Shown here: positions 8,474 through 18,255 of the stretch, in pieces | Layout: every line of letters starts with the position of its first letter | Numbering within the stretch: position 1 is the first letter of the stretch | NCBI RefSeq assembly: GCF_042651465.1 | Contig: NZ_JBHSCZ010000001.1 | Span: 1,240,001-1,304,000 of the forward strand | Reading direction: 5' to 3' | Source: Ferruginibacter yonginensis | GTDB taxonomy: Bacteria; Bacteroidota; Bacteroidia; Chitinophagales; Chitinophagaceae | DNA length: 64,000 bases | The notes under the pieces: generated by a model | Database searches by the model: none | What the model was told of the DNA's origin: nothing | Seen by the model: the letters and a program-made list of their open reading frames with translations, nothing else | Position numbers and translations under genes: made by a program

Positions 8474-9895
8474 TTAGTGAGCATCAAAAATTTTTCCGCT
8501 ATTTAAAATATTGTTTGGGTCAAATACTTTTTTAATACCCCTCATTATATGCAAAGTAATGTCATCAAAAACGATGGGTATATATTCTTTTTGTATTAAT
8601 CCAATACCATGTTCGCCACTAATGGTACCACCTAATGACTTCACCAATTCGAACAATGCTTTTAAAGCTGGTATTACATCGGGGTTATTTAAACTGTAAA
8701 TACTACCGGGCTTTTTAATACGTACATGTAAATTACCGTCACCTGCATGGCCATAACAAACCACATCAAAATTATACTGGGTACGCAAAGCTTTTACACC
8801 TTTAATAAGCGCAGGTAATGCAGCCCTCGGCACAACAGTATCTTCCTCAATAGTATACCCATCAATTTTAACAGCTTCAGCAACACGGCGACGTAATTTC
8901 CATAACGCTGCTTTTTGTTGTGCATCATCAGCAAAATATATTTCACCACAGTCAAAGTCCATTAAAACTGTTCCAATGGCTTCCATTTCTTTCATTAATA
9001 CTTCAATATCATTACCATCAACCTCAATAATTAAATGTGCTGCCACATCATCGCCAATTGGTATGGTAGTATTGTCAATATATTTACTCACAATTCGTAG
9101 TGCATCTACCTCAACCAACTCCAAAGCACTCGGTGTAAAACCTGCTCTAAAAATAGCACTTACTGCTGCACCTGCTTTTTCTAAATCGTTGAAGGGTACT
9201 AACATCAACAAATCGTATTGCGGATGCGGTATCAGTTTCAACACAATTTTAGTTACAATACCTAAAGTGCCTTCACTACCTACCATTAGCTGTGTAAGAT
9301 TATAACCTGTGGCATTTTTAAGCACATTGGCACCTGTCCAAATAATGTCACCTGTTGGTAACACTACTTCTAAATTCAACACATAATCTTTTACCACACC
9401 GTATTTTACTGCTTTAGGGCCACCACTATTTTCAGCAATATTTCCCCCAATAAAACAGCTGCCTTTACTACTTGGGTCGGGTGGATAAAACAATCCTTTT
9501 TCCTTTACAGCATTTTGCAATACTTCAGTAATAACACCTGGCTCTACGGTAACTTGTAAATTGCGTTCATCAATTTCAATAATGTTGTTCATACGTTCAA
9601 ATGACAACAACACCCCACCAAAATGAGGTAAAGCGCCCCCACTTAAACCCGTACCAGCACCCCTTGGCGTAACAGGTATTTTGTGTTGGTTACAAATTTT
9701 CATTACAGCGCTTATTTCTTCGGCTGTACGTGGCTTAATAACGATGTCAGGTAAAAAATAAAGATTTTCTGTTTCATCTTTAGCAAATACATCTAAAGTT
9801 TCATGATCAGTAAACACAAACGACTCTCCCACAATTGCTTTAAACGCCGCCACATTTTGTTGAAAAATAGATAGCTCAGTAGTTGCTATAGACAT
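8474..9895 (-). CDS. FAD-binding oxidase, GlcD/D-lactate dehydrogenase-like
   Basis: About 473 residues from the ATG at 9895; an upstream TTG would add 15 residues with no family match, so the ATG is preferred. The PCMH-type FAD domain is marked by PRGAGTGLSGGALP and GTLGIVTKIVL, and the C-terminal FAD-linked oxidase domain ends with CYGHAGDGNLHVRI and GGTISGEHGIG, the metal/substrate-binding His region. The enzyme oxidises a 2-hydroxy acid such as glycolate or D-lactate; the exact substrate is not readable. No GlcE/GlcF partner is adjacent. Confidence 0.92.
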   Translation of the reverse strand: MSIATTELSIFQQNVAAFKAIVGESFVFTDHETLDVFAKDETENLYFLPDIVIKPRTAEEISAVMKICNQHKIPVTPRGAGTGLSGGALPHFGGVLLSFERMNNIIEIDERNLQVTVEPGVITEVLQNAVKEKGLFYPPDPSSKGSCFIGGNIAENSGGPKAVKYGVVKDYVLNLEVVLPTGDIIWTGANVLKNATGYNLTQLMVGSEGTLGIVTKIVLKLIPHPQYDLLMLVPFNDLEKAGAAVSAIFRAGFTPSALELVEVDALRIVSKYIDNTTIPIGDDVAAHLIIEVDGNDIEVLMKEMEAIGTVLMDFDCGEIYFADDAQQKAALWKLRRRVAEAVKIDGYTIEEDTVVPRAALPALIKGVKALRTQYNFDVVCYGHAGDGNLHVRIKKPGSIYSLNNPDVIPALKALFELVKSLGGTISGEHGIGLIQKEYIPIVFDDITLHIMRGIKKVFDPNNILNSGKIFDAH

Positions 9896-9977
9896 GTAAA
9901 TTTTATTTATTTCAAAGTTGCAAATAAATAGCAATCGCACAAAGAAAAGTTATGCGTAAAATGTTAATAGCATGGTA

Positions 9978-11006
9978 TTAAAATCGAGGACAAAGGGTTT
10001 GCCTATCAACATTACCAGGGTAAAAGCCTTTTTTAATAATACTAAATTCAAAAGCACCTCTGTAATTATTGAAACTACGCAGTGTTGATACAGTAGCATC
10101 GTAACTAAATGTGAAGCTAATATTTTTTGTTTCGAAACCGGCAGTTGGTATTACAGCATCTTTATTACGATAATACAAACCAAATATGAGTTGACTTTCG
10201 CCATACTCTGCTAAATTATAATTAGCATTAATACCGCCGCTTAACTCCACTGCTTTTGCTTGCGTTGTGAAATAAACATTGGGCCTAATTATAACCCTTG
10301 GGTTCACTTTAAAAATACCGTTCAAAAAACCAATATGGCGAATAGGAATACGACCAGCATCTGTATTATCGCCAAAAAAAGTTTCTCTTGGTTTATTAAC
10401 GTGCATTATAGAATACCCAGCGTTAATGTAAATATCTTCTTGTGGAAAGTAAGCATAGTTAACACCTGCTTGCAAATCAAAGTAATCAACATTAATGTTT
10501 GTAAAAGCTACAGTGGTTGGCAATGTGCCATCAAAGAAATTACCATTGAATTGGTCAGGAAATTTAAGGTTGGTAGGATCAACTCGTTTTGAAGCATAGC
10601 CTAAATTAAACCCAGCACTCAATAAACTACTTAGCCCTAACATTTGGTGATAAGCCACTGAACCATAAAATTTATCTGATCGCAAACTACCACTACCAGC
10701 TTTATCACTTAAAATTACACCACCAACACCTAACCAACCATTTTCTAGTTTATCTCTAAACAATTGAGCATCGGCCCAAGCACTCATAGTTTTATAGGGC
10801 GCATTTAAAATACTACTAAATTGATTTCGATAATTAACCCCCAACCTATAATCAGCATCAGGGATAAAGCCCGTGTTTGCAGGGTTTGTTGTGAGGGGCG
10901 AATTATAATATTGAGAAAAATGAATATCTTGTCCGTAAGCCACATCAATACTACACAACAGTGCAATAGCGCCAGTTAATTTAAGTATGTTTTTCAATAA
11001 CCTCAT
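9978..11006 (-). CDS. Type IX secretion system membrane protein, PorP/SprF family
   Basis: 342 residues with a signal peptide ending VAYGQ. The mature start QDIHFSQYYNSPLTTNPANTG is the hallmark of the PorP/SprF family, an outer-membrane 14-strand barrel that serves T9SS substrates with type B C-terminal domains. The gene lies 12 bases downstream of the large PKD gliding-type protein, and such pairing of a PorP/SprF-like protein with its cargo is typical in Bacteroidota. This suggests that the barrel anchors or exports the neighbour specifically. Confidence 0.93.
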   Translation of the reverse strand: MRLLKNILKLTGAIALLCSIDVAYGQDIHFSQYYNSPLTTNPANTGFIPDADYRLGVNYRNQFSSILNAPYKTMSAWADAQLFRDKLENGWLGVGGVILSDKAGSGSLRSDKFYGSVAYHQMLGLSSLLSAGFNLGYASKRVDPTNLKFPDQFNGNFFDGTLPTTVAFTNINVDYFDLQAGVNYAYFPQEDIYINAGYSIMHVNKPRETFFGDNTDAGRIPIRHIGFLNGIFKVNPRVIIRPNVYFTTQAKAVELSGGINANYNLAEYGESQLIFGLYYRNKDAVIPTAGFETKNISFTFSYDATVSTLRSFNNYRGAFEFSIIKKGFYPGNVDRQTLCPRF

Positions 11007-11018
11007 CTCTAAAAATTT

Positions 11019-14000
11019 TTAACGTAACAAAGTAATATCACCTGTTTTCCTCACTTTTCTACCATCTGTCAATTCTGCATCTAACGTATAAGTATACACA
11101 TCATTGGGTTGCAACTTGCCTTTGTAAGTTCCATCCCAACCTTGCTTTTTACTAGTTGATTCAAATATTAATTGACCCCAACGATTATAAATACGCCATA
11201 ACATTTTACCGATACCAAAACCTCTTACAGTTACCACTGCATTTTCGCCAAACCTGCCAGGTGTAAAGGCATTGGGTACATCTAATAATGGATTGATTAA
11301 CGTTTCTACCCTTAAATTAAACGTATCGCTACAACCTGCCACACTAAAAGCAACAAGTTTTGCATCAAAAAACCCTGTTGAATTGTACTCATGTTTTGGG
11401 GCAAAGGCTGTAGAGGTTTCACCATCACCAAAAATCCACAAATAAGTATCAGCAGCTGTTGAAAAATTACTAAAGCTTACTGGCACGTTCACTTGCGGTG
11501 GGTTAGGTCCCCAACTAGCCAATGCTTGCGGTTTTGGAACTATTTTAATCTCAAAGAATTCAGAGGTATCTACTTTATTACATGTAGTAGAATCAAACGC
11601 AATTAAGCGATAACGATAGGTACCTACATTTTGATATACATGCGTAGGGGCAAATGCTGTAGAGGAGTTTGCCGCACCTGATGCAGGGTCGCCGAAATCC
11701 CACTGCCATGATAAACCACCTAAAGAATTATTGCTAAATGGCGCTGTAAAAGGAGCACAACCCAATGCAGGTGCTGATGGACGAGCATCTACTAATGGAT
11801 TAATTCTTAAAGTATCAAGAAGTGAATCAGGCGCATTACAAAAACGAGGATCAATTACAAATAATTTTACAATATAGGTACCCGGACCCGGATACACATG
11901 TGTACGCACAGGTGTTAAGCCTGCGGTATCTTTGGGTGAACCATCACCATAATCCCACACAAATGATTGACCCGTAAATGATGAACCTGCTGTTGAAGTA
12001 CTCGTATTGGTGAACTCATAGGTGCTGCTCGTACAAGGATCAAGCTTACGTTTGGTAAAACTAGGTATAACCCTATTAGTACCAGCGTTAATGGTGATGT
12101 AAGATGTATCTCTAAGATTACAAGTATTTAAATCTTCTGCAATTAATCGTACTACAAAGGTTCCTGGTGTATTAAATGTAAAAGATGTTTGTGGTACAGT
12201 GGTGGTTTGATCAACACCTGTAGGGTTTGCCGAACTATTAAAGTTCCAATAGTAAGTAACTCCTTTACGTATCAAATCTTGAAAATTTACTGCAAAAGGC
12301 ACACACCCAATGGTATCATTTACAATGCCATTTGCTTCTGATTGAATTTGTGCACCAACCCCTGAAAAGTTCATATCGATTTTTACTGCCGCTTCATTAC
12401 AAGCACTGCTGCCATTTAACCTAGCCCATGCACCAGGCGTTGTTGGAAAAGTAACGGGTGGTGTAGAAACCCTGCCACCGCAGTTGGCACAAAGCGCTTG
12501 ATAAATAATACCGTTTGCATCAAACCGACTAGTACCACCATCCACATGATCACCTAAGCCACCAAACTGACCAAAATGCGAACCAAACAATTGGTTTTGT
12601 GCATCTTTACGTAATACAAATAAGTAAAAATCAGCTCCATCAGCTTGCGGAATATTCGGTAATGGATCAATTTCTGGCAAGTTGGCTGTATTGCCTGTTT
12701 GATAATTTTGGTTATTATTGATACCACCACCCCAGCCAGATACATACACATTTTCACACCTATCTACTAAAAAAGCAATTGGTGAAATGCTTGGTGACGG
12801 CGCATTTTTTCCAAAAATGGTTGAGTATACATAATTGGACAAATCAGGCTGTAATTTTGAAATAAATTGCTTGGCACCTGGTACACTATAAGCTGCATTA
12901 AGTACCGGCCAATTACCTTTTGTAGTACCCATTACATAAGGGAAACCTGCCCTATCTATTTTTAAACCATACACCAAATCATCGGCATTGGTACCCAAAT
13001 AAGTTGTTCTTAAAAAAGTTCCACCATTAGGAGGTAATACAGTTACAAAACCATCAATACCACCTTGGGCTGTTGTACCAATAGTACCACCAGTACTGCC
13101 ATTAAGGTTGGTACTTTCTGTAGCGCCACCAATAAAAATATTACCTGTTGTAGGACTAACGGCTGCTACAAAACAAGCATCGTTACCGGTTCCGCCAAAA
13201 TAAGTAGAAAATATAATGCTATTTAAATCAGCTGCAAATTTTAAAATAACCCCATCTTGTGCACCCCTTGCCGTTGCTTGTGCAGGCACAAACACCGGAA
13301 AGTTGGTTGATTGTGTACATGACGCTAAAATAACATTATTAGCAGCATCTAAAATAACTTCACTCCTTGCATCATCGCCATAGTTTTGTCGTAAACTTTG
13401 AGCACCTAAAGCGCCTAAATATTTAGGACGAATATTAACACCATCATCAGCTGAGCCACCCATTTTTACAGAACCAATTAAAGCATTGCCTGCTGCATTG
13501 AGCTTCGTTACTACTATATCGTAATTGGCGCCTGTAGCTGGTATCGCTGTTCTTCTTGGATAATTAGCCGAATTACTTCTGCCAGCAATAACTAAATTAC
13601 CAGCCGCATCGGTAATCATACTATGTGGCTGTTCATTACCATTACCCCCTAAATAAGTTGCATAAAGCCTACTTTGTCCGTTGGGTGAAAATTTAAAAAT
13701 AGCCATATCAACCCCACCAAAATCACCTTCGGGTGAACCTCCATTAAAGGTAGTTTGATAAGCCCCAGGCGATGTAGGATACCCAGTACCAAATGCAATA
13801 CCACCTGCATAAAAGCTACCATCAGGACCAGGCGTTGCAGTGTAACCCCAGTTATCAACAGTACTACCGGTGAGTGATGAAAATATTAATTGAGGATCAA
13901 TAATAAGCGTCGCAGAAGGGTCATAATCATCTACTTTAAAAGTAACTACATTATCCCTCAACACATATTTAGTAGCTACATCTTTTGAGCCGGCAGTGGT

Positions 14001-14642
14001 CGCTTGATATGAGTAAGGCGCCATTTCAGTAACATCACCAACTGGTGTAGTTATTATGAGCGCTTTATTTTTTATTTGTAAACCAGTAACACCATCATAC
14101 CTTAAAGCGATTAAAGCAGGGTTACCTCCGGGGCGAACAATAAAATCATATTTTAAAGCATCACCAGCGGTGTAATACCTTACATCTATATTAGGATAAA
14201 TGTTTTGGTAGGTAATGGCATTGTATATTTTACAATTTGATGCCCATTTGGAAGGATCATTGCCAATAAAATAATTGTTGTAAGATGATTGTGGTTTTTC
14301 TGGCTGTAACAAAGCTTTATCAGAAGCGCCCAAAAAACGTACGTTGTATACAAATGAATGAATGGTAAATGAATCTTGCTGTGGTACTTTCGGATTTTTT
14401 TGTGCAGTAGGGTGCGTAAACTCAGTGATTCTATTCATATCTGCCTCTTTATGCAGCAACACACTAAACCCTTTATTTTGTAAAGAAAATGAACCATTGA
14501 TAAAATCAGTTTTGTAGGTAATGCTATTATCCCACTGACCTTTATTTTGAACAAAATTGAGTTGTGCTTTTACATCGTTACCGATCAAAAGCAATAAAGT
14601 GCATACAATAAATGCAACGGAATTTTTTAAAATGGTAATCAA
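11019..14642 (-). CDS. Large PKD-domain cell-surface protein with gliding-motility-type C-terminal domain
   Basis: 1207 residues with an N-terminal signal peptide (about 26 residues). Residues about 27-250 resemble the DUF7948-like N-terminal beta domain (FVQNKGQW start). Residues about 250-720 contain SBBP-type beta-propeller repeats (YLGGNGNEQPHSM, YFGGTGNDACFVA, YLGTNADDLVYGL). Several PKD domains follow (YYWNFNSS, FVWDYGDGSPKDT, WQWDFGDP, YLWIFGDGET). The last about 85 residues (DVPNAFTPGR ... KTGDITLLR) are a CHU_C/TIGR04131 type B T9SS signal. It is therefore a T9SS-exported adhesin-like protein, probably bound at the surface by the PorP/SprF protein encoded directly after it. Confidence 0.92.
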   Translation of the reverse strand: MITILKNSVAFIVCTLLLLIGNDVKAQLNFVQNKGQWDNSITYKTDFINGSFSLQNKGFSVLLHKEADMNRITEFTHPTAQKNPKVPQQDSFTIHSFVYNVRFLGASDKALLQPEKPQSSYNNYFIGNDPSKWASNCKIYNAITYQNIYPNIDVRYYTAGDALKYDFIVRPGGNPALIALRYDGVTGLQIKNKALIITTPVGDVTEMAPYSYQATTAGSKDVATKYVLRDNVVTFKVDDYDPSATLIIDPQLIFSSLTGSTVDNWGYTATPGPDGSFYAGGIAFGTGYPTSPGAYQTTFNGGSPEGDFGGVDMAIFKFSPNGQSRLYATYLGGNGNEQPHSMITDAAGNLVIAGRSNSANYPRRTAIPATGANYDIVVTKLNAAGNALIGSVKMGGSADDGVNIRPKYLGALGAQSLRQNYGDDARSEVILDAANNVILASCTQSTNFPVFVPAQATARGAQDGVILKFAADLNSIIFSTYFGGTGNDACFVAAVSPTTGNIFIGGATESTNLNGSTGGTIGTTAQGGIDGFVTVLPPNGGTFLRTTYLGTNADDLVYGLKIDRAGFPYVMGTTKGNWPVLNAAYSVPGAKQFISKLQPDLSNYVYSTIFGKNAPSPSISPIAFLVDRCENVYVSGWGGGINNNQNYQTGNTANLPEIDPLPNIPQADGADFYLFVLRKDAQNQLFGSHFGQFGGLGDHVDGGTSRFDANGIIYQALCANCGGRVSTPPVTFPTTPGAWARLNGSSACNEAAVKIDMNFSGVGAQIQSEANGIVNDTIGCVPFAVNFQDLIRKGVTYYWNFNSSANPTGVDQTTTVPQTSFTFNTPGTFVVRLIAEDLNTCNLRDTSYITINAGTNRVIPSFTKRKLDPCTSSTYEFTNTSTSTAGSSFTGQSFVWDYGDGSPKDTAGLTPVRTHVYPGPGTYIVKLFVIDPRFCNAPDSLLDTLRINPLVDARPSAPALGCAPFTAPFSNNSLGGLSWQWDFGDPASGAANSSTAFAPTHVYQNVGTYRYRLIAFDSTTCNKVDTSEFFEIKIVPKPQALASWGPNPPQVNVPVSFSNFSTAADTYLWIFGDGETSTAFAPKHEYNSTGFFDAKLVAFSVAGCSDTFNLRVETLINPLLDVPNAFTPGRFGENAVVTVRGFGIGKMLWRIYNRWGQLIFESTSKKQGWDGTYKGKLQPNDVYTYTLDAELTDGRKVRKTGDITLLR

Positions 14643-14743
14643 CGTATTTTTATTTTCAATTTAATTAAATAAACGTAAACACTCATCGCTTCGTTTTTTG
14701 TTTCTACAATGAAGACTCAATCTTTAACTTTCCATTACAAATT

Positions 14744-16855
14744 TTAGGCTATTTTACTCCATTTTGTTTTTCCTTTTTGCGATATGAGGAAATTCTTGAT
14801 GCATTGGTGAGCTTCCATTTCAATGTCAGCATCTGCCGTTAACAGTTCTTCTACTGCGGCCCTTGCAAATTCAAGCATGGCTTTATCGTTTACAATACTA
14901 GCCAATCTAAAATTAATTGCTCCACTTTGTCGGGTACCTTCAATTTCACCTGGCCCCCTAATTTCTAAATCTTTCTCTGCAATTTTAAATCCATCATTCG
15001 TAGCCACCATTATACCCATTCGCTCACGGGCATCGTTAGAGAGTTTACTACCCGTTAATAAAACGCAATAACTTTTTTCAGCGCCACGGCCCACCCTACC
15101 TCTTAACTGATGCAATTGCGACAATCCAAACTTTTCAGCACTTTCAATCACCATAACGGATGCATTGGGCACATTTACGCCCACTTCAATTACAGTGGTG
15201 CTAACCATTATTTGTGTATCGCCACTTACAAAGCGTTGCATATTGGTTTCTTTCAACTCAGGCGGTTGCTTGCCATGCACCATACTGATCCAATACTTTG
15301 GTTCAGGAAAAAATGATTTTACTTCTTCGTACCCCTTCATCAAATTTTCATAATCGAGCTTACTACTTTCTTCTATTAAAGGGTAGATGATGTAAGCTTG
15401 TCGCCCTAATGCTATTTCACTTTTTATAAAATCCATTACCTGAGGCCGTGCCGTTTCATTGCGATGCGTTGTAACAATGGGCTTTCTTCCTGGAGGTAAT
15501 TCATCCATTACACTATAATCTAAATCACCATAAGCGGTTAGCGCCAATGTTCTAGGTATGGGTGTGGCCGTCATTACCAATACATGCGGCGGAATGGTAT
15601 TTTTTTCTCTTAACTGTGCCCGTTGTGCAACGCCAAATTTATGTTGCTCATCAACCACAGCTAAGCCAATATTTTTAAACTGAACTTTATCTTCAATAAC
15701 AGCATGTGTACCAATCAAAATATGCAGCGTTCCATCAGCAGCATCTTGCAAAATTTGCCTGCGGTTTTTTGTTTTTACAGAACCTGTTAGCAAGGCCACT
15801 TTAACATCCATACCCTGCAACATCTCCACTATGCTATTGTAATGCTGTGTTGCTAAAATTTCAGTAGGTGCCATTAACACACTTTGAAAATTGTTATCAG
15901 CTGCAATGAGCATACAAAGCAGTGCTACCATGGTTTTTCCACTACCAACATCCCCTTGTAAGAGGCGGTTCATTTGCTTGCCGCTGCCCGTATCTTTCCT
16001 AATTTCTTTCAACACTCTTTTTTGAGCGTTGGTTAAAGTAAAAGGTAAATGGTTGTTATAAAATGTGTTAAAATAAGCGCCTACTTTATCAAATATATTC
16101 CCCCTGCTAAAACGGTTGCGTTCTAACTTTATTAGCTGCATACGCAGCTGTGCAAAAAACAATTCATCAAACTTTAAACGGCGTAACGCATGCTGATAAT
16201 GTTTTTCTGAAACAGGAAAATGTATTTGCTGGTACGCATCGTAACGCCCCATTAATTTGTAGGTAGACAATAAATTTGCTGGTAGGTTTTCAGGCAAATC
16301 TTGCACACTTAATTTAGACAATAAAGCGGCGGTAAATTTTGCTAATAGTGTACCAGACAAGCCCCTCGATTTTAATTTTTCTGTTGAGGGATAAATGGGC
16401 TCTAAACTGGCTTTACCAGCCATTTTTTCGGCACTAAACAATTCTATTTCAGGGTGGGCAATTTGAGGGTTACCCATAAAAAAACCGAGTTTGCCAAATA
16501 ACAAATATTGGTGCCCAATCACCAACATTTTTTCAATAAAGCTTATACCTTGAAACCACACCAACTCAATAAACCCGGTATTGTCTTTTAACTTGGCAAC
16601 TAACCTTTTGCTGCGGCCTTCGCCTACAAGGTCAACACTCAATAACTTACCAGCCACATAAGCGTACTCGTTTGATGGCGTAAGCGACGCAATAGCATCT
16701 ACCTTGGTTTTATCAACATGCCTAAATGGAAAATGATGCAACAAATCATGAAACGTGTGAATGTTCAACTCTTTACGCAACAGTTCTCCCCTTTGGGCAG
16801 ATATGCCCGTAAGGTATTCAATAGGAGTGTTTAATATGTTGTTATTGCTGTTAAT
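14744..16855 (-). CDS. recG: ATP-dependent DNA helicase RecG
   Basis: The family motifs are complete: wedge/OB domain, GDVGSGKT Walker A, VVDEQHKFG (DExH), MTATPIPRTLA, and QLRGRVGRG near the end. RecG reverses stalled forks and processes branched DNA. The start is unusual. The first standard start codon is a TTG at 16780, but conserved family sequence (NILNTPIEYLTG and SAQRGELL) continues upstream in frame to 16855 with no ATG, GTG or TTG before the stop at 16868-16870. I therefore place the start at an ATT (16853-16855), giving 703 residues; the TTG would remove about 25 conserved residues. The gene is alone between the PKD gene and the helicase gene. Confidence 0.85.
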   Translation of the reverse strand: MNSNNNILNTPIEYLTGISAQRGELLRKELNIHTFHDLLHHFPFRHVDKTKVDAIASLTPSNEYAYVAGKLLSVDLVGEGRSKRLVAKLKDNTGFIELVWFQGISFIEKMLVIGHQYLLFGKLGFFMGNPQIAHPEIELFSAEKMAGKASLEPIYPSTEKLKSRGLSGTLLAKFTAALLSKLSVQDLPENLPANLLSTYKLMGRYDAYQQIHFPVSEKHYQHALRRLKFDELFFAQLRMQLIKLERNRFSRGNIFDKVGAYFNTFYNNHLPFTLTNAQKRVLKEIRKDTGSGKQMNRLLQGDVGSGKTMVALLCMLIAADNNFQSVLMAPTEILATQHYNSIVEMLQGMDVKVALLTGSVKTKNRRQILQDAADGTLHILIGTHAVIEDKVQFKNIGLAVVDEQHKFGVAQRAQLREKNTIPPHVLVMTATPIPRTLALTAYGDLDYSVMDELPPGRKPIVTTHRNETARPQVMDFIKSEIALGRQAYIIYPLIEESSKLDYENLMKGYEEVKSFFPEPKYWISMVHGKQPPELKETNMQRFVSGDTQIMVSTTVIEVGVNVPNASVMVIESAEKFGLSQLHQLRGRVGRGAEKSYCVLLTGSKLSNDARERMGIMVATNDGFKIAEKDLEIRGPGEIEGTRQSGAINFRLASIVNDKAMLEFARAAVEELLTADADIEMEAHQCIKNFLISQKGKTKWSKIA

Positions 16856-16859
16856 AGTA

Positions 16860-16867
16860 CAAATATA
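16860..16867 (-). promoter_or_regulatory. Possible Bacteroidota -7 box (TAnnTTTG) for recG
   Basis: TATATTTG matches the Bacteroidota -7 consensus TAnnTTTG exactly and lies five bases before the presumed ATT start. If used, the recG transcript would be nearly leaderless. No clear TTTG -33 element is present, so confidence is modest. Confidence 0.35.
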
Positions 16868-16908
16868 CTATGTACTTAGTTTGCGGATTATAACCACAAC
16901 AAGGCATT

Positions 16909-18117
16909 TTACGAACGCTTTTTAAAATAACGTTTCTTTTTAAACCCACCTGATGGTTTTTTATTGATTTCGTATGGAGGCTGCTCCCCTAACACAGCAG
17001 GTATAGGCATTTTAGGCACTTCCTTATCAATAAGTTTTTCAATTTCGGCAAACTTGTATTGCTCTTTTACATTTACCAACGTGTAAGCGGTACCCTCAGC
17101 CGAAGCCCGAGCTGTACGGCCAATACGGTGTACATAATCTTCCCCATCATTCGGCACATCAAAATTAATCACCAAATCAATGTTATCAATATCAATACCC
17201 CTACTTAAAATATCAGTAGCCACTAATATGGGTAGGCGATTGCTTCGGTATTGCATTAAAATAGCTTCACGTTGCTCTTGCTCTAAATCGCTGTGTATTT
17301 CGCCTGCATTTATGCCATTACGTTTTAAATCTTTAGTTAGTTGTTTTACATTTAATTTACTACTGCAAAACACCACTACTTTACTAAACGATTTATCTTT
17401 TAACAAGTGAACAATTAATGGTATTTTTTGTTGATCATATACCAAAAATGCTTGTTGAATAATTTTTTCTGGCGGCTTGCTAATAGAAATATTTACCTCC
17501 TCTGGCTGCTGCAAAATACTCTTTGCTAATGCCCTAATTTTAGGTGGCATTGTGGCTGAAAACAGTAGGTTTTGTCGCTTTGCTGGCAAATGCTTTATAA
17601 TAAAATTAATATCATCATAAAAGCCCATATCGAGCATTCTATCGGCTTCATCTAACACCAAATATTTTAAGTGATCTAGCTTTACATAACCCATTTTAAT
17701 ATGGCTCATCATTTTACCTGGTGTACATACCACAATATCGGCACCCATACTCAAGGCCTTTTTTTCTTGCACAAAAGCATTGCCATCGCCACCACCATAC
17801 ACAGCAATAGAACTGATTGAGGTGAAGTAAGATAATCCTTCTAAATGTTGTGCAATTTGTATAGCCAATTCTCTGGTGGGTACAATTACCATTGCGGTGA
17901 TGCTCGTTGGATCATTGTTTTCACCCAAAATTCTATTAATAAGTGGCAATAAAAAAGCAGCTGTTTTTCCGGTACCGGTTTGAGCTGAGGCAATGATATC
18001 TTTTCCGGCTAAAATATGTGGAATAACTTGTGCCTGAACGGGTGTGGCGGTTTCGTAGTTAGATGCTTGAATGCCCTCTAATAAACGGGCATCAAAATTA
18101 AAATCAGTAAAATTCAA
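16909..18117 (-). CDS. DEAD-box ATP-dependent RNA helicase (RhlE-like)
   Basis: 402 residues. Motifs in order: Q motif region near 20-30, AQTGTGKT (45-52), PTRELA, VLDEAD, SAT, then the C-terminal domain with the HRIGRTAR motif near 330, and a basic tail (KKKRYFKKRS) likely to contact RNA. It unwinds RNA duplexes, probably in ribosome assembly or RNA decay. The start ATG begins MNFTDFNFDARLLEGI, as expected for this family. No partner gene is visible; the divergent S1 protein gene begins 138 bases away. Confidence 0.93.
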   Translation of the reverse strand: MNFTDFNFDARLLEGIQASNYETATPVQAQVIPHILAGKDIIASAQTGTGKTAAFLLPLINRILGENNDPTSITAMVIVPTRELAIQIAQHLEGLSYFTSISSIAVYGGGDGNAFVQEKKALSMGADIVVCTPGKMMSHIKMGYVKLDHLKYLVLDEADRMLDMGFYDDINFIIKHLPAKRQNLLFSATMPPKIRALAKSILQQPEEVNISISKPPEKIIQQAFLVYDQQKIPLIVHLLKDKSFSKVVVFCSSKLNVKQLTKDLKRNGINAGEIHSDLEQEQREAILMQYRSNRLPILVATDILSRGIDIDNIDLVINFDVPNDGEDYVHRIGRTARASAEGTAYTLVNVKEQYKFAEIEKLIDKEVPKMPIPAVLGEQPPYEINKKPSGGFKKKRYFKKRS

Positions 18118-18255
18118 ATTGTATATATTTTATGTGAAGATACTATATCTATAGCGAAGCCGAACAACCCTACACTTGTAAAGCCCTTTAGAGCTGGGTT
18201 TTAAGGTTATTAAGGTAGATGATGTTGAAGCAACTTATCTTTACAGCGTTTTAAA

